Assembly: GCA_023238725.1 (NCBI GenBank)
Contig: CM041553.1
Coordinates: 11,215,055 to 11,279,054 of the forward strand
Length of the DNA: 64,000 bases
Direction: 5' to 3'
Source of the DNA: Scortum barcoo
Lineage: Eukaryota; Chordata; Actinopteri; Centrarchiformes; Terapontidae
Shown here: in pieces, positions 13,301-27,000 of the stretch
How the letters are laid out: every line of letters starts with the position of its first letter
Numbering within the stretch: the stretch's first letter is position 1
Notes under the pieces: generated by a model
The model's input: only the letters and a program-made list of their open reading frames with translations
Told to the model about the DNA's origin: nothing
The model's database searches: none
Made by a program: the position numbers and the translations under genes

Positions 13301-16300
13301 TACATACACCCAGTGTTTTATGCTCCTTTGTCCCCCTGCAAAACACAAACATTTTAACTGCCCCTCTGTCATTTATTTACTCATCTGTCTAATCCTAGAA
13401 ACCCACACCCCTCAAAGGAAGGGGCTACGCTCCAGTGCCTTGCGCCCCAAGAAGCCTGAGCCCGCCAAGCAGACAGGCCCCGTGGTGATTGAGACCTGGG
13501 TGGCTGAAGAGGAGCTGGACCTGTGGGAGATTAGGGCTTTCTCAGAAAGGTCAGAGGGTCAAGCATGTTCCGCCTTCACCTGCCATTTAGCGTTTATTCT
13601 GTAATCTGTCAGAATGCTTTATAAACATGTCAAACCACAGAGCTAGAGGTCATTTGGGATGGTTTTTTTTACTGTCTCAGTGGTTAAGTCCAAATATGCC
13701 ACTGGCTCTGCTAAGGGATAAAAATTGCCTTGTCCTGCCAAATTGAGGTTAATTGTCAAAATTCTGTTTACAGCTGATGTTCAAAATGTATTTAGTCCCT
13801 AATATCTATCTTTCATTACCTCAATCATCATAATTATAAAATGTATGGAAATAATGCAGGCTAATAATAATTCTATAACTTTCATTTATTTTCCTAACTG
13901 TTCTAGTTTTCAAAAGGATCTCCCTTTTTTTTTTTTGCTGTTTTGCTTGATTGTCATTTGTTTTTCTTTTACAGGGTGGAGAAGGAGAAAGCTCAGGCAG
14001 CAGAGCAGGCCAAGGTGGGTGGTGTTTAGTTCAGTGGTCTTTCCACTTAATCTTTAAAGAAAGTATGTCATTAAGCCTTTTTTAAAACAGAAAAAAGTCA
14101 GTTTAGGCTTACATCTTACTTCAGTTGCCTTTCTTGTCACTGTTCACATGTTGATGTAATGACTGACTCATAAATTATCTCAGAAGCGTCTGGAGCAGAA
14201 ACCAGGCTCAGTCACAGTTACCCCAACGGGGGCTCCTGCAACACCTGCAGCCACGCCCAAAGTCATCCTCGGTTCACTGTCAGGCCCAGGCACTCCCACT
14301 ACCAAGGTGGTGCTGTCCACCAAGATGGGAACCCCTGTCACATTCCAGCAGAACAAGAACTTCCAGCAATCGTTTGCCACCTGGGTCAAGCAGGGTCAAA
14401 CCACACAAGGTACATTGCAGAGGATTGTAAATAATAGTTTGTGGTACTTTATTTAGGGTGGAGGGGATGGGGGTCAGCAGTACAGTGTGCTCTTTGTTCT
14501 AATCTAAATGTATTTAATTATAAAATGTGCTCACAACTATGGCAACATTCACCTTCTGAATTTAGTTTCAAGGTATAATGCATTATTGTTTAACCAGATA
14601 TTTTAATAAATAACATATTTGTAATGGATGCTTCATTTGTGTTGTCAAATGCATGTGACTCACAGCAGCTATACTAGTTCAGACACAGAAGATGTGTTAG
14701 ATGATTATCTATAATGAACGCTTTCTGAAAATGTGTTGTTTTTTCTGTTTCATGCATATGATTGTTTTGATCTTCAGCATCACTGTAGTGATTATCAAAG
14801 TTCATTTGAAGCAGTGATTTTGTTGGATTTATAGTTATATAGTTATATATACTTATTATAGTTTTTTGTAATTGTTTGTTTACTTTATTAGGATCAGGGA
14901 CGGAGACCACCGTGGCCACGTCTGGCGGGCACACCTTCCACATTACGGGAACCTCAGTGGGTGGAAAGGTAGTGACCACCAAGCTGCCGCTGCCCGCCAA
15001 CAGCAAGATCGTCACAGTCAACGTGCCAACTTCACAAGGAGGTACGGCGGGTTTTAATAAGTCACACTTTGGAGGCAGACGGAGGGCACAAGTTCCGTTT
15101 ATTCAGTGTAGACATTTCTTCTTTCCGTCCACCACCATTTCAGGATGCCTGTATGTTTGTGTTTTCATTGCTTTGCCTCAGACCCACAGCTGAGACATTT
15201 CATATGTGTCAAATGGGCCAAATTATATCTGGCTCGTTAATTGGATGCCATTGTAAGCTATTTAATTTGCCAACCACGCGCATGGCACTTCATAAGGACT
15301 GTCTGTTTTCAGTCATTTTGAACGCTGTTGCCAGCTACCGCAGGCCAAAATATTTTGAGTTAGTCTACAAATTAGACACAAATTAGACATTCCTCTGTTC
15401 TTGATTACCACTGTTAGTCAGCCAAGCACACAAGTTGACGCACATTTTTAAAGCTCACAACTTAAAAGTGTTCAAATGCTGCGCTCTTTTAAACACACTG
15501 GTCACACAGCTGTCACAATTAGTTTTACCGTGGTCCTAATGCAGCCATGTTTTTCTATGCATGCTTGAATTTACACGCCCTTGAAGCATTATATTCAGCT
15601 CATATTGGTGGTATATTCAGATTTGTTCCATGATTCACTTTTAGCTTCCTTTTAGATTTTTTTTCAGTTTATCCTTTCCTTCATTAATTAAAGAAAGAAG
15701 AAGTAGAAAATTATATAACTATCTTTAAATAAATAATAGGATTAATTCAAATCAAATCTGCTGTAACCAGTGTTTATAAGTCTTAGTGTATAGTGTTTAT
15801 ATAGTCTTTATAAGAGAAATGGATAATCTGACTATGTAGTGTGGGGTTTTGTGTAGAGCTTGTGTAGAGCCAGTTAGCATCCAACTGGTGAACACTGTGG
15901 AGCCTTCAGCAGCTAAAGAGACTACATGTTTTTTTGTTCCATCTGGTGTCACCTGAACAAATGTTAAAATTGCTACTATTTCAGAAGCAGCCAGTCACTC
16001 ACTGTGTTTTGTGCTACTGTAGCCTTGTCTGCACCGACCCCCTTGTGGTGGCCACTATGTGCCAACCTCATGAGTCAACTGCTTAGTTTGGTGTGGCACA
16101 GCATGTCTGGTTGAGTCTTGTCGGCATGGTAATCTAATAGAAAGCTGTTATTTTGGTTGGATAGATTTTTGGGATGGTAGATTTGTGTAGTCTGAGGTTC
16201 AAAATCCAGACTGCGGATTCAGGATTGTATTATCTAAAGTTAGGGTGCTTTTCTACTTTTAGAAATGTCAATATTGACACCGTGGATGAGGAGATGGTTT

Positions 16301-19300
16301 GTACAGAGCACCACCTGGCTTGTCAAATTATCGGATGGTGGATATTGCGGAACTCTCAGCAGAGGTGGTCTGTCTTGTTGACATGCTCTATTAAAGCTGT
16401 TGACAGATTTCATATGGGTTACGTTGGTCAAATTCAGCTTTCACAAAATCAATCACTTGACTTCATGCTGTATAAACTAGATGTAAAGTACCATTTCAAG
16501 CAGAAAATGTGCTGAAAAACATAAAAAAGGTGGAACTGGAAATGAAAAAACTTTCTATGTTGTGTCCACATTTCTCCCAAATGTACAATATGTAATGATA
16601 ATAATGATATATTCAGTGTTTAAAGGTTTAAACTCTTTTTAACAGCTTGACAGAATAAAATTAAGTTTGTTATGGCTGACAGAAATATTTGAAAAGGAAA
16701 AGGCTGAAAAGCCATTAAAAATTGCATCTCAATAAACGGTAAATGTATAATTTAATACTGCTCATATAAAACATTGCAATCAATCAAGATAAAGAGAATA
16801 GTTTTCACCAGGGATACAAAGAAAGTGATTTTTCTTACCTTTGAAGTTACCATGAAGGAGAAACTAAGTTCAGGTGGAGTGTAACCATTTAATGGACATG
16901 TGTATTTATCCAGCATGACTGTTGGGCGCCCTATTTGTTTTGGAAGGTCTGAAGGAAGTTAGGCAGGAAAACAAGTTTACCCTGAGGTCTGCTTCCCAGA
17001 CAGGTAGCCCTCTATAGCAGGATTCCATTTTTCTTTTTTTCCCCTCCGTCTTTTTGAATAAAAGTGTACCTCTCCACTCACTGGAGTCCCAACTCCCCGA
17101 CCTCTCCAAACAGCCGGTCCATAGAAAAGCTTGTTTGATGTGTGTGACCAGAGCAACTACTCCCCTGGTCTTACGACCGGGTTTAACGTACCTGTTTAAA
17201 GAGGGAAACCCTTGATGTATAGGTTTACCTGCTCAGTTGCGGTTGAAAAACCGCAGCAAGAAGGCGGCAGAGGCACCGGCAGCAGAGGCAAAAGAGCGAC
17301 ACACTCATGGTTTCCATTTTTGCCGTCGGCTTCACGTGAGCTCATTAAGGCACAGAGCCTGGTGGACAAATATGAAACACTCCCTTTGTCAGATTAAAGC
17401 TCAAAACTAGGATGTGAGTTCATGCATAATTTATGAGGAGGTTCAGGTATGTTGGGGGAAACCCAACTAAGCTTTCAGTGAGCCTTTGAAGATTTTGTTT
17501 ACCTGCTCAACTAATATTTACCATCGCTGTGATCAAAAGCTGGCTATCCAGCAAGGAGAGAAGCCTACAAATAATGTATTGAGATGTTTCAATGCTGGAC
17601 TTTGGTACAAATGCTCACTTGTAACATGCAAACATGAAACCACTACTTCACATCAGTAATTGTGTTAGGGCTGTTGAGTGTTTTTTGTGTTGTTGTTTTT
17701 TTGTGGATGTGTTTGATGTTGTGAAAGGCAGGTATTTAAGAAATAAATATCAGCTTCCTAAAATCACTAAGAAAAACACAACCTTACAAGCAATCCAAAA
17801 CTGATCTTTAAATCCCCCATCAATCCAGTCCATGTCTTTAAACTTCAGACCTCCAGAAACTGCCCCTTCCACACAGTTTTTCTTTTTTTCATTCTTTCTT
17901 AAAACTAGTTGTGCCTCATTGCCATTAATGTCATTGCTTAAAGTATTTCTCCCTGTCCAAGCCACCTCCAGAGAGGCCTCATCTTCCCCCCACCTCTCTC
18001 CTCTCTTCTCTCCTCTTCTCATTTGGCCTCTGTTTCTCTTGTCTCTGCAGGTGTGGTTCAGCAGAAAGTGTTGGGTATCATCCCATCCAGCACAGCAGGC
18101 GGAGCCCAGACTTACACCACATTCCAGCCCCGCACTACCACGCTCAACATCAGGCCCAATACCCCAGGTTCCCAGCAGCAGGTACCCCTGCCTTCTTCCT
18201 TCCCCGACATGTCTATAGAGGTGTTTTTATTTAATCTTTTTTTTTTCCTGTATGTGGTCACAACTTCAATCCTTTTGCTTCTTTCCCTCTATTGCCTTCT
18301 GCTTCGTTTTGTTCTGATTTTCTACTAAAAAGCTCTTACGTTACCGATACTGTCGCCTTTGCTGTTGGTACTTTCTAAATTTTACACAGCAGGTAACATA
18401 TCTACTTCCTCTATATGTTATTTTATTCCATAGAATATTATGTATTTTGTATATATAATTTCATATTCAAACCAAGTGACTGTTTGTTTTTTGTTAGTTT
18501 GTTTGTCTTAATCTGCACCAGATGTTCTGATCCTGATTTTGGGGGAGTTTTTTTTTGTCAGTTTAGAAGATGCTGGCTCTGAAACAATTAATTAGTTACG
18601 TCTTTGTGAAAATATCCCTCTAGGTTCTGACAGCCGGTGGTCAGATCCGTCCAGGAATGACAGTGATCCGAACACCAATCCAGCAAACGGGACCAATGGG
18701 AAAGACGATACTCCGGACACCCCTCGTGGTCCAGCAAGGTAATGTACTCTTCATGAGACTTTGAATACTTTTCACTTAGACAAATAGAAACTCAACCACA
18801 ATGATAACTGCACTCTGCACATACTAAAATCTAACTGGTTTCATCCGCTCTCTGTATGTCAGTGTGTGTGTGTCTGCATTATCTGGAAGTTGTGTAACAT
18901 TTGCCATCTTTATGCACCTTTTTCTTGCAGGTCAGGGTGGGCAGCAAGTAGTGACACAGATCATTCGTGGTCAGGCAGTTTCCACGGCAATATCCGGTGC
19001 CAGCCCTGTTGCCACAGTAACTGGCCAAGGGGCGGCCAACACCACCACTGCAGCAGGACAGGCAGCAGGACCAACGCCACCTGGCACCCCACGGGCGCAG
19101 GGGCAAGGCCAGGTTAAACTGACCCTGGCACAGCTCACGCAGCTCACACAGGTCAGAGAGAGAGAGGGAAACCATGTGGGGTTCAGTGTTAAATTTGACC
19201 CAAAAAATTGGGCTTCATAATGTGATCATCTCTCTTCTCATAAGTTGGTTTGACATAAAGTTGTAACTATTAATAAATCAGTAGGTTTGTCGTAAATTCT

Positions 19301-21009
19301 TGAAAGTAAGTCTGATCAGTTTGGCAGACTGTATCATTCCTACTAACGAGCCTTCCTCTCTCTTCTCATCCTGCTGCATCCCATAGAAGCAGCAGGCTGG
19401 CTCAGGTGTGGATCGGCAGGCTGGTGTCGGTGGTACGCAACAAGCTCTCACGGTGATGGTTCAGGGCCAGGGTCAGACCACTGGTCAGCTGCAGGTCATA
19501 CCTCAAGGGGTCACCGTCATCCCAGGACCCGGTCAGCAGCTCATGCAGGCTGCACTGCCCAATGGCCAGGTGCAGCGCTTCCTCTTCACCCCTTTGGCTT
19601 CAGCTGCCACACCCACATCAAGCACAGGTATGACAAGAAACAACCATGGATCCTTCTACAGATGTGCGTTTTAGGACTGATTAGTTTTAATCCAACTGTC
19701 CACCACAGTTTAGCAGTGAATTGAATATTTCTTGAATTTTGAACTGCATTTCTGACCCTCTTTCTCCATCTCTCCAGCCACCACAGCTCCTGGCCAGCCC
19801 AACTCAACCTCTGCCAAAACCCCAGCTCAGCCGGCCCAGCAGGCTGCCGCTCCCGTCCAAGCAGGGGCGTCTCCCTTGGCCCCCACCAGCACCCCTTCAT
19901 CGGCCACCCCACAGGGCCAGTTACCACCTCAGACACAGGCTCACATGCCCATCCAGTCCCCCACCTCGCTGCAGGTAAAAACACAGGGAGGAACTGCCCA
20001 GCTGCAGCTGCAGCAGACGCCCCAGCTCATCAGCATGTCTGGACTGCAGCAGCAGGTACCAGTATACCTGAAGTTAGCCCTAACCTGATTCCATGTCCCA
20101 AAACAGCCAGAGTTCAGATGATCTTTAGCAACTTAACAACTGTACACACAAACTGTTAAACCCAGGTCATTCTGTAAACTGCTTTATTTGATGTAATCCA
20201 TGTAGCACTATTACATTAAGGCTGCCCGTGGTGTGGCTGACTGTGTGATCTAACTAATCTAAATAGTTTTCAAGTTTATTAAATGTATATGTTCTGTGTT
20301 ATGACTGCAGGTTTTGGCCCAGCTGCAGGCCCAGCAGGGTGGAGGCTCTTTGCCACAGCACATCAAACTGCAGCTTCCTATCCAGATACAACAGACTGCG
20401 ACAACCTCAGCTCAAGGAGGACAGGTAGTGCAGCAATTTATGCTAAAACAGACACTGATGTAGAATACCTTCATAGGAACATGCTAAGGCGTTTTGATCC
20501 TAGTAAAGTTAGAGGCAAAGAAATCAGACACATTACTAACATGTTGAATAGTCTGGCTACCTGCCTACCTCATACTAAGATTGAAGAGTAAATCATTTTA
20601 GCTTGTTGACACATTGAACAGTTTCCTCTTTAATGGTTGGCTTTCTTGGTAACTAAACACCCTTTTTTGACAAAGCTAAACTGCCCCTTTTAATTGCTTA
20701 AACCATTGTTGTAACCATTTGAAATGACCCAAATGTTGAATCAGTCTTAATTCTTGATTGATCACCACTGACGCTGTATACCTGATGACACTACACTGTC
20801 TGTACAGATTGGGAACGTAGTGACCATCCAGACAGCTTCTGTCCAGGAGCAGCTTCAGCGGATCCAGCAGCTCAGAGAACAGCAGCAGCAGAAGAAGAGA
20901 CAAGCTGCAGAGGCCAAGCGCGAACAAGCCCTCAACGCTGCCAGCCAGAGCGACATCATTCAGAAGCAGGTGTGTGAAGCATGTGTCTGTGTGGTGTGTG
21001 TGTGTGTGT

Positions 21010-21071
<62 letters not shown>

Positions 21072-24000
21072 AAGGCTCACTCAGTTGCTGTCCTCCATCA
21101 TCCACTGAATCTATTTTTGCGGTTTATGTTTATTTACGTGTATGTTTGTGTTTCAACTTGCATATTGCATAACTTTGACATATTATACTGTACTGCCTTG
21201 TCACATTTAATAATAATAATTTTCTATACATATTTGTAGAGCACATCAAACAACTAAAGTCAGAAGGGCTGGTTCAATTTAGTCTAGATTATTCTATTTA
21301 TTCTATTCTATTCTATTTATACATTTTCACCTTTGCCTTATTGCCTCCAGTGTAGCATTTTCTCTCAAACTTACTTGAAATATCATCTGTTGTTAAACAT
21401 GCGGTTTGTTCTGACATCTGCCTGCGTCTTGTGTTTCAGGTGGTGATGAAACAAAATGCTGTGATTGAGCACCTGAAGCAGAAGAAGACCATGACGCCTG
21501 CAGAGAGAGAGGAGAATCAGAGGTCTGTATGAGATGTTTCCAAAATAGAAAACAAGACAGAAATAGAAAAATAACATCACAAAAATTAGTCTGAGGGTCA
21601 TTATCTGTAGGACAGTTAATCTTTGCATTAATGCCAAATTATGTGTTCATGTTCTGATCATATGGAACTGTAACATTATCACAGTATGTACGGGATCGAT
21701 GTTTCTCAACTTGACTTTTGTCCAACACCACATTGGGAGGTGCTACAGAGCCTGAGAACTTTTGGGCGTGTAACCGCCAACAGCTGGATGTACTCTAAGT
21801 GACCCTACAAACAAGAACACGAAGACGAATCCATTTATAAATGAGAGGAGTTGTACAATAAGATGACATTGATATGCAGGGATGCAGCGAGTTTAAATCA
21901 TATTTGTTTCTTTGTAGTTCCTCTTTGAGTATACAGTGTCTGAACTGGCAGAAGAAAAGTAGCCTCGCTTTCATTTCTGATATCACATGCATTGCACCTG
22001 ATTACGTTCTCATATATAGATGGTTTGCTTTAACCAAGCATCACTTCAGTGACAAATACTGCTGCAATTTTACAGGTGTTGTTTTACCATTTTACCGAAC
22101 CATTTTCAGTAGTTATTTCCTGAAGCCCAGGTTCTGTAGTTCTCAAGAGACTTTCTGAAGGTGTGTGTTAACCTAACATCCCTTAAAAAAGGTGACATTT
22201 TATTGTGCAAACAGAGTTAAAACCAGTACAACTATAAAAAATGAAATAGAATCTATAAAATAAAACCAGTGGTAAGTTTAGAAAGCGGTTTTATATGCTG
22301 TACATAGGTTATACTCTGACCTACAGTTGACCTTAACAACCATGTGTTTATGTCCACAGAAGGTGTGTCAACACTGTGCCCATTCACACAAACCTGAAAT
22401 ACCAAACCCAGACTACCGTGACATCGCTACAACAGCTCTGACTGTTGTCTGTCTCGCTGCTTATTTTTCATCCTTTTTCCATTTCTTCATGTCATCCTTT
22501 TCTCTAGCTTTTCCTTCAAAACACGACTCTGTTAGTAATAACCTCGAACTCTGACATCAGCTTCCGTGTATTTGTGTGTCCTGCGTCTCCTCCACTTTCA
22601 CGCTGCATTTGCAGTGTGTATTTGAGTGTACATACTGGCCTATCTTTGACCTCAGTGGCCGTTGATGTGTTTGTGCTTTGTTCTGTTTCGAACTCTGTTG
22701 TGAATTTTGGCGAACACAAGTGAACATACAGTGGACACAGAGCCATTAATGACCCTGACATGCTGTAATATATGGAGCTTCAATTTTGACAGAATGTTCC
22801 TGGAGGTAGTTTTATAATATCCCCCTTTTTTCTTTTTACAGTATAGGGCACATGACCCCCATGAATCCCCATGTACATTTTAATTAGCTTGAATTGGATC
22901 ATATGGCCTTTTCTCCTCCCTCTCCCATGTTTACAAGAGTGGTGTGGCCTCCCAGTCATCATTTATCTGTCCATCTCCCACCATACCTCTCTTGCAACCC
23001 TCAACTCCACTCCCCGGCTACTGAAGCACAGAGTCTCATACAAATAAACACAGACCAACCAAATACCCCTCTAACATCTGTAAGACACGTGGCTGAGTAA
23101 CACAGCTTCCCTGACTGCTTGGTTCTCACAGAGACGATGACACAACTGCATTGCTTTTAGGAAGTAGCCATGTTCGGTTCAGGATGTTGTGCGTTGACTG
23201 ATTGTGTTATTGGTCTGTGAAGTCATGCAGAAAGTGTTTCCTAGAAGCTAAAACCACCTATTGCCCTGAGATTTTCAAGCAGTGTGAGTGGATGTTGTTG
23301 GGAAAAACATTTCTGCTTTTACAACATTTTGTTTTTGCATTGTAGCCCTTATTTGATAGTTCACAGCAGAGAAAGGAAAGACCTTGTAGTTGCATAGTTT
23401 TCACAACCGAGCCACCAGAATGCCTCAAGGACTTGTGTTGAGAGAAATGCTTTCATTGTTCGTTGACACACACTGCTGTTTCTTCCATGTGGAAAGTTAG
23501 ATGTTCACATATTTGAAGTAGCCAATAGCCATGCAGGTTGTACTTTCTGAAACATTGAAGCATTGTCTGGATTAATACTGTGCTCCTGCCCACTGGTGTG
23601 TCAGAGGGATAACTCTCTTCCTCTGTGACTTAGACTGTACTGACTTTCTGAATTCAAGATTCAGATATGTGATAATCCTTTTCCCTGCTGCTCTTTTATC
23701 CTTCTCTTCTCTCTCAGCAGGAGTATTATGTGTAGTTTATGTCTTAAAAAAATACCCGGAACGGGCCACAGCCTCATTTCACATGGGTCCTCATTAGATT
23801 TAGTAGGGCTATTTCTTAAGCTTTTTAAGCGAGACTATAAATTGTTCTCCTGTATTCAGGGGCTGTTCATCCTCAATATATAATACTTTACTATTCTATA
23901 CAATATGCATTTATGAGTCTCTGTTATTTGTTACAGGCCAGGAGGATATAAGTCTGTAATGAACTTTTTCCCCATCTTCACTTCTCCGGTCTGTGTCGGT

Positions 24001-27000
24001 CCAGAATGATCGTATGCAACCAGGTGATGAAGTACATCCTGGACCGGATAGACAAGGATGAGAGGCAGGCAGCCAAGAGGAAGAAGAAGGAGGAGGTGGT
24101 GGAAGCGAAGAGAAGGTTGGCCAATGCCAGCAAGCTCTCCTCGCTCCTTTACCGGCACAAAGAGAGCCTCAAGATGGAGATCCTGAAGAAACGGGCGCTC
24201 TTGGACAAGGAACTGCAGCTAGAGGCCCAGGTATGAAGGGATGAAACGGCATAAAAATATGAAAATGGCCTCAAGAATGCATAAATGTTTAAACTCTCAC
24301 GGTGTTGGAACCTTTATCTTTTAAAACATCATTGAAGAAAAATAACTCCATCTGTCCTGACATTATACTCCTCAGGAGGAGCTGAAGAAGGACCTCTTGC
24401 GGATGCGGAGAGAGAAGGAGAGGGCTCAGGCTGCAGCCCAACAGGCTGCCCAGGCCGCAGCCGCTGCTGCTGCCCACAACCAGCTACAGCATACTCTGTC
24501 GCATACGCGTGGCATCACCCCTCAACACCGCATCACCTCTCAACACCACCTCACCACAACCGTCCCGGCCACGCACAAGAGGAAACGGGAAGAGGAGAGG
24601 GAGACTGTGACATCAGCCAAATCCAAGAAGAAGAAGATGATCTCAACGACAAGCACCAAGGAAAGCAAGAAGGACACCAAGCTCTACTGCATCTGCAAGA
24701 CACCCTATGATGAGACCAAGTATGATGATGCTCTCTCAAATACTCAAAATGTATTACAGAAGAGGGGAAGGCACAAAATAGTGTTTTGAAAAAAAAATTT
24801 CCATCAATTTACAGAAATTTAGCTCCATGTAGTTAGTTTTGGTTCCTGTCTCCCAAGCTGTCCCAGCTCCTGGGGTTGTACTTTCCAGTGGTCCAGAAAC
24901 TGTAAGGGTAGAATTTACGGTACTGAACTTGGCCAACTGGTCAAACACAAACCTGCAGCAACAAGTGTGAAGCATTCATTCGGTCTGTAAGCAAGCACTG
25001 GTTGTAGAATCAATATTAGGACGAGAAATGGAATTTCCTCATTAGTTAGGAAAAATATCCCAAACTTGAAAGTGTCTGTTAATTGTATCAATGTGGCCAT
25101 GTATGAAAGTGGATACACAACCCCACTATTTTATTGGTTATTGTGGTTACTCCACATTAAAACATACAATAACTCAGTGGTAGTTCCTAATCTGTAAACA
25201 TGAGATGATGAGCAGGTTTTTAAATAAAATATGACACCCCCCACCCACCCTTAAGAACACATCAAACCATTCATTTCCAAACTTATGATAACCTTGTTTA
25301 AAAACAGAAAAAAAGGGGGAAAAATTGCTATGTTTGAATTGTATTCTGCGGGACATTAATAACACCGTCTTTGCATCCCTTTTCTCTCTAAAGGTTCTAC
25401 ATTGGCTGTGACCTGTGTACCAACTGGTACCATGGAGAGTGTGTTGGCATCACAGAGAGGGAGGCTAAGAAGATGGACGACTACATCTGTCTAGAGTGTA
25501 AACGGGGCCAGGAGACCAGCACAGAGGAGCTGTACTGCATCTGTCAGACGCCATACGACGAGTCCCAGTAAGGAGCTGCTGTGTGTGTGTGTGTGCACCT
25601 GTGCATACACGTGTGCATGCGTCTGGCTACTGGGCAATACTGTTAACAAATTATGTGTTTTGTTTTAAATGCAAATATGGGTTTATGCATAATATAATCA
25701 ACAAATACAGCAAACAGGATAGTGGTCAATACTGTCCACTCTAAAATGATGAGTATGTAAAATATCAGTGGCAAGGTTTGATAAGAAAAAATAAAACCAA
25801 ATCCAGAATGTAAAAATATTATCCAAATAATCATATACAATTCATACAAAACCTCTATACTCACACTTTCAGCTGAATTTTGTGTCACCTTTCTTGAGTA
25901 TTCTGTGAGTTTAATAACTGAAAATTGAAAAAGTAGTTTCCATAAAATGAGACAAGACTGGAATCATCTGATGCTAACATCTATGGACTACATTCCAGCT
26001 GCAGAAATGTAACCTGAACATATTTAGCATTAGCAACTTAACCCCTTTTGTAAAACGTCAATACAAAAATAATATTGAGAACAGTTTATGTCTCTAACCT
26101 TTTCAAGAATATAAAGCACATTGAAACACAACACAAAGGGCCCAACATCACATCTTAGTAAACCTGAGTACTTCCTGTTTTCCCAGGTTCTACATCGGCT
26201 GTGACCGGTGTCAGAACTGGTACCACGGTCGCTGTGTGGGCATCCTGCAGAGCGAGGCCAACCACATCGACGAGTATGTGTGCCCGCAGTGTCAGTCGAC
26301 GGAGGACGCCATGACGGTCTTCACGCCGCTCACTGATAAGGACTACGAGGGCCTGCGGAGAACTCTGCGTTCCTTACAGGTAAATGGCAGATTTACTACA
26401 CTAAGAAACAAACAGTGAGGACCACGATAACTGCTTTATCATACACTGGTAAAAGTTCAGCCTATAGATACAGTTAAAGTCCACCTACAGAAATTTTGGG
26501 GAGCTGCATATTCACTGTCCAGGTACAAGAGGACTCTCAGCAGTAGCTGAAGCAGCAGCAGAACTGTAGTGGTAGTTTTATTACAAGCGATAGAGCGAAT
26601 ACTAACAGAGCCCCTCGCTGCCCCACTACAGTGTAAGAGCAGCAAACAAAAGTCCTCTGTGTCCGTCTTATCTGATGGGTTCGGCTCCCCAGAGCGCTAC
26701 TTGGACAGCTGCCTGGCCTCAACCTTTTTTTTTCTCCCTAGCTTCCCCCTCTTTCCTCCTGCTCCCACCTCCTCTCCTCTCATTCTCTCCATCTCCCTCC
26801 ATTGGTGTGTGTGCGTGTGTGTGTGTGAGCGAAAGAAGAGGGGAAGAAAGCAAGAGAGAACATCTGTGTTGACCCACCTGTTTCCAGTGTCATTTTCATG
26901 GTGCTGTTTGTTTTCCTTCATTTGTTTCAGTTTTCTCAAGTGTCTTGTCTTTCTCTTCATCCCCCCTTCGGCCCCTCCCTCCTGTGCAGGCACATAAAAT

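Noticed and set aside
20676..21239. His/Thr and Val/Cys repeat proteins over the TG tract
   Set aside because: Products of dinucleotide repeats with no conserved flanks.
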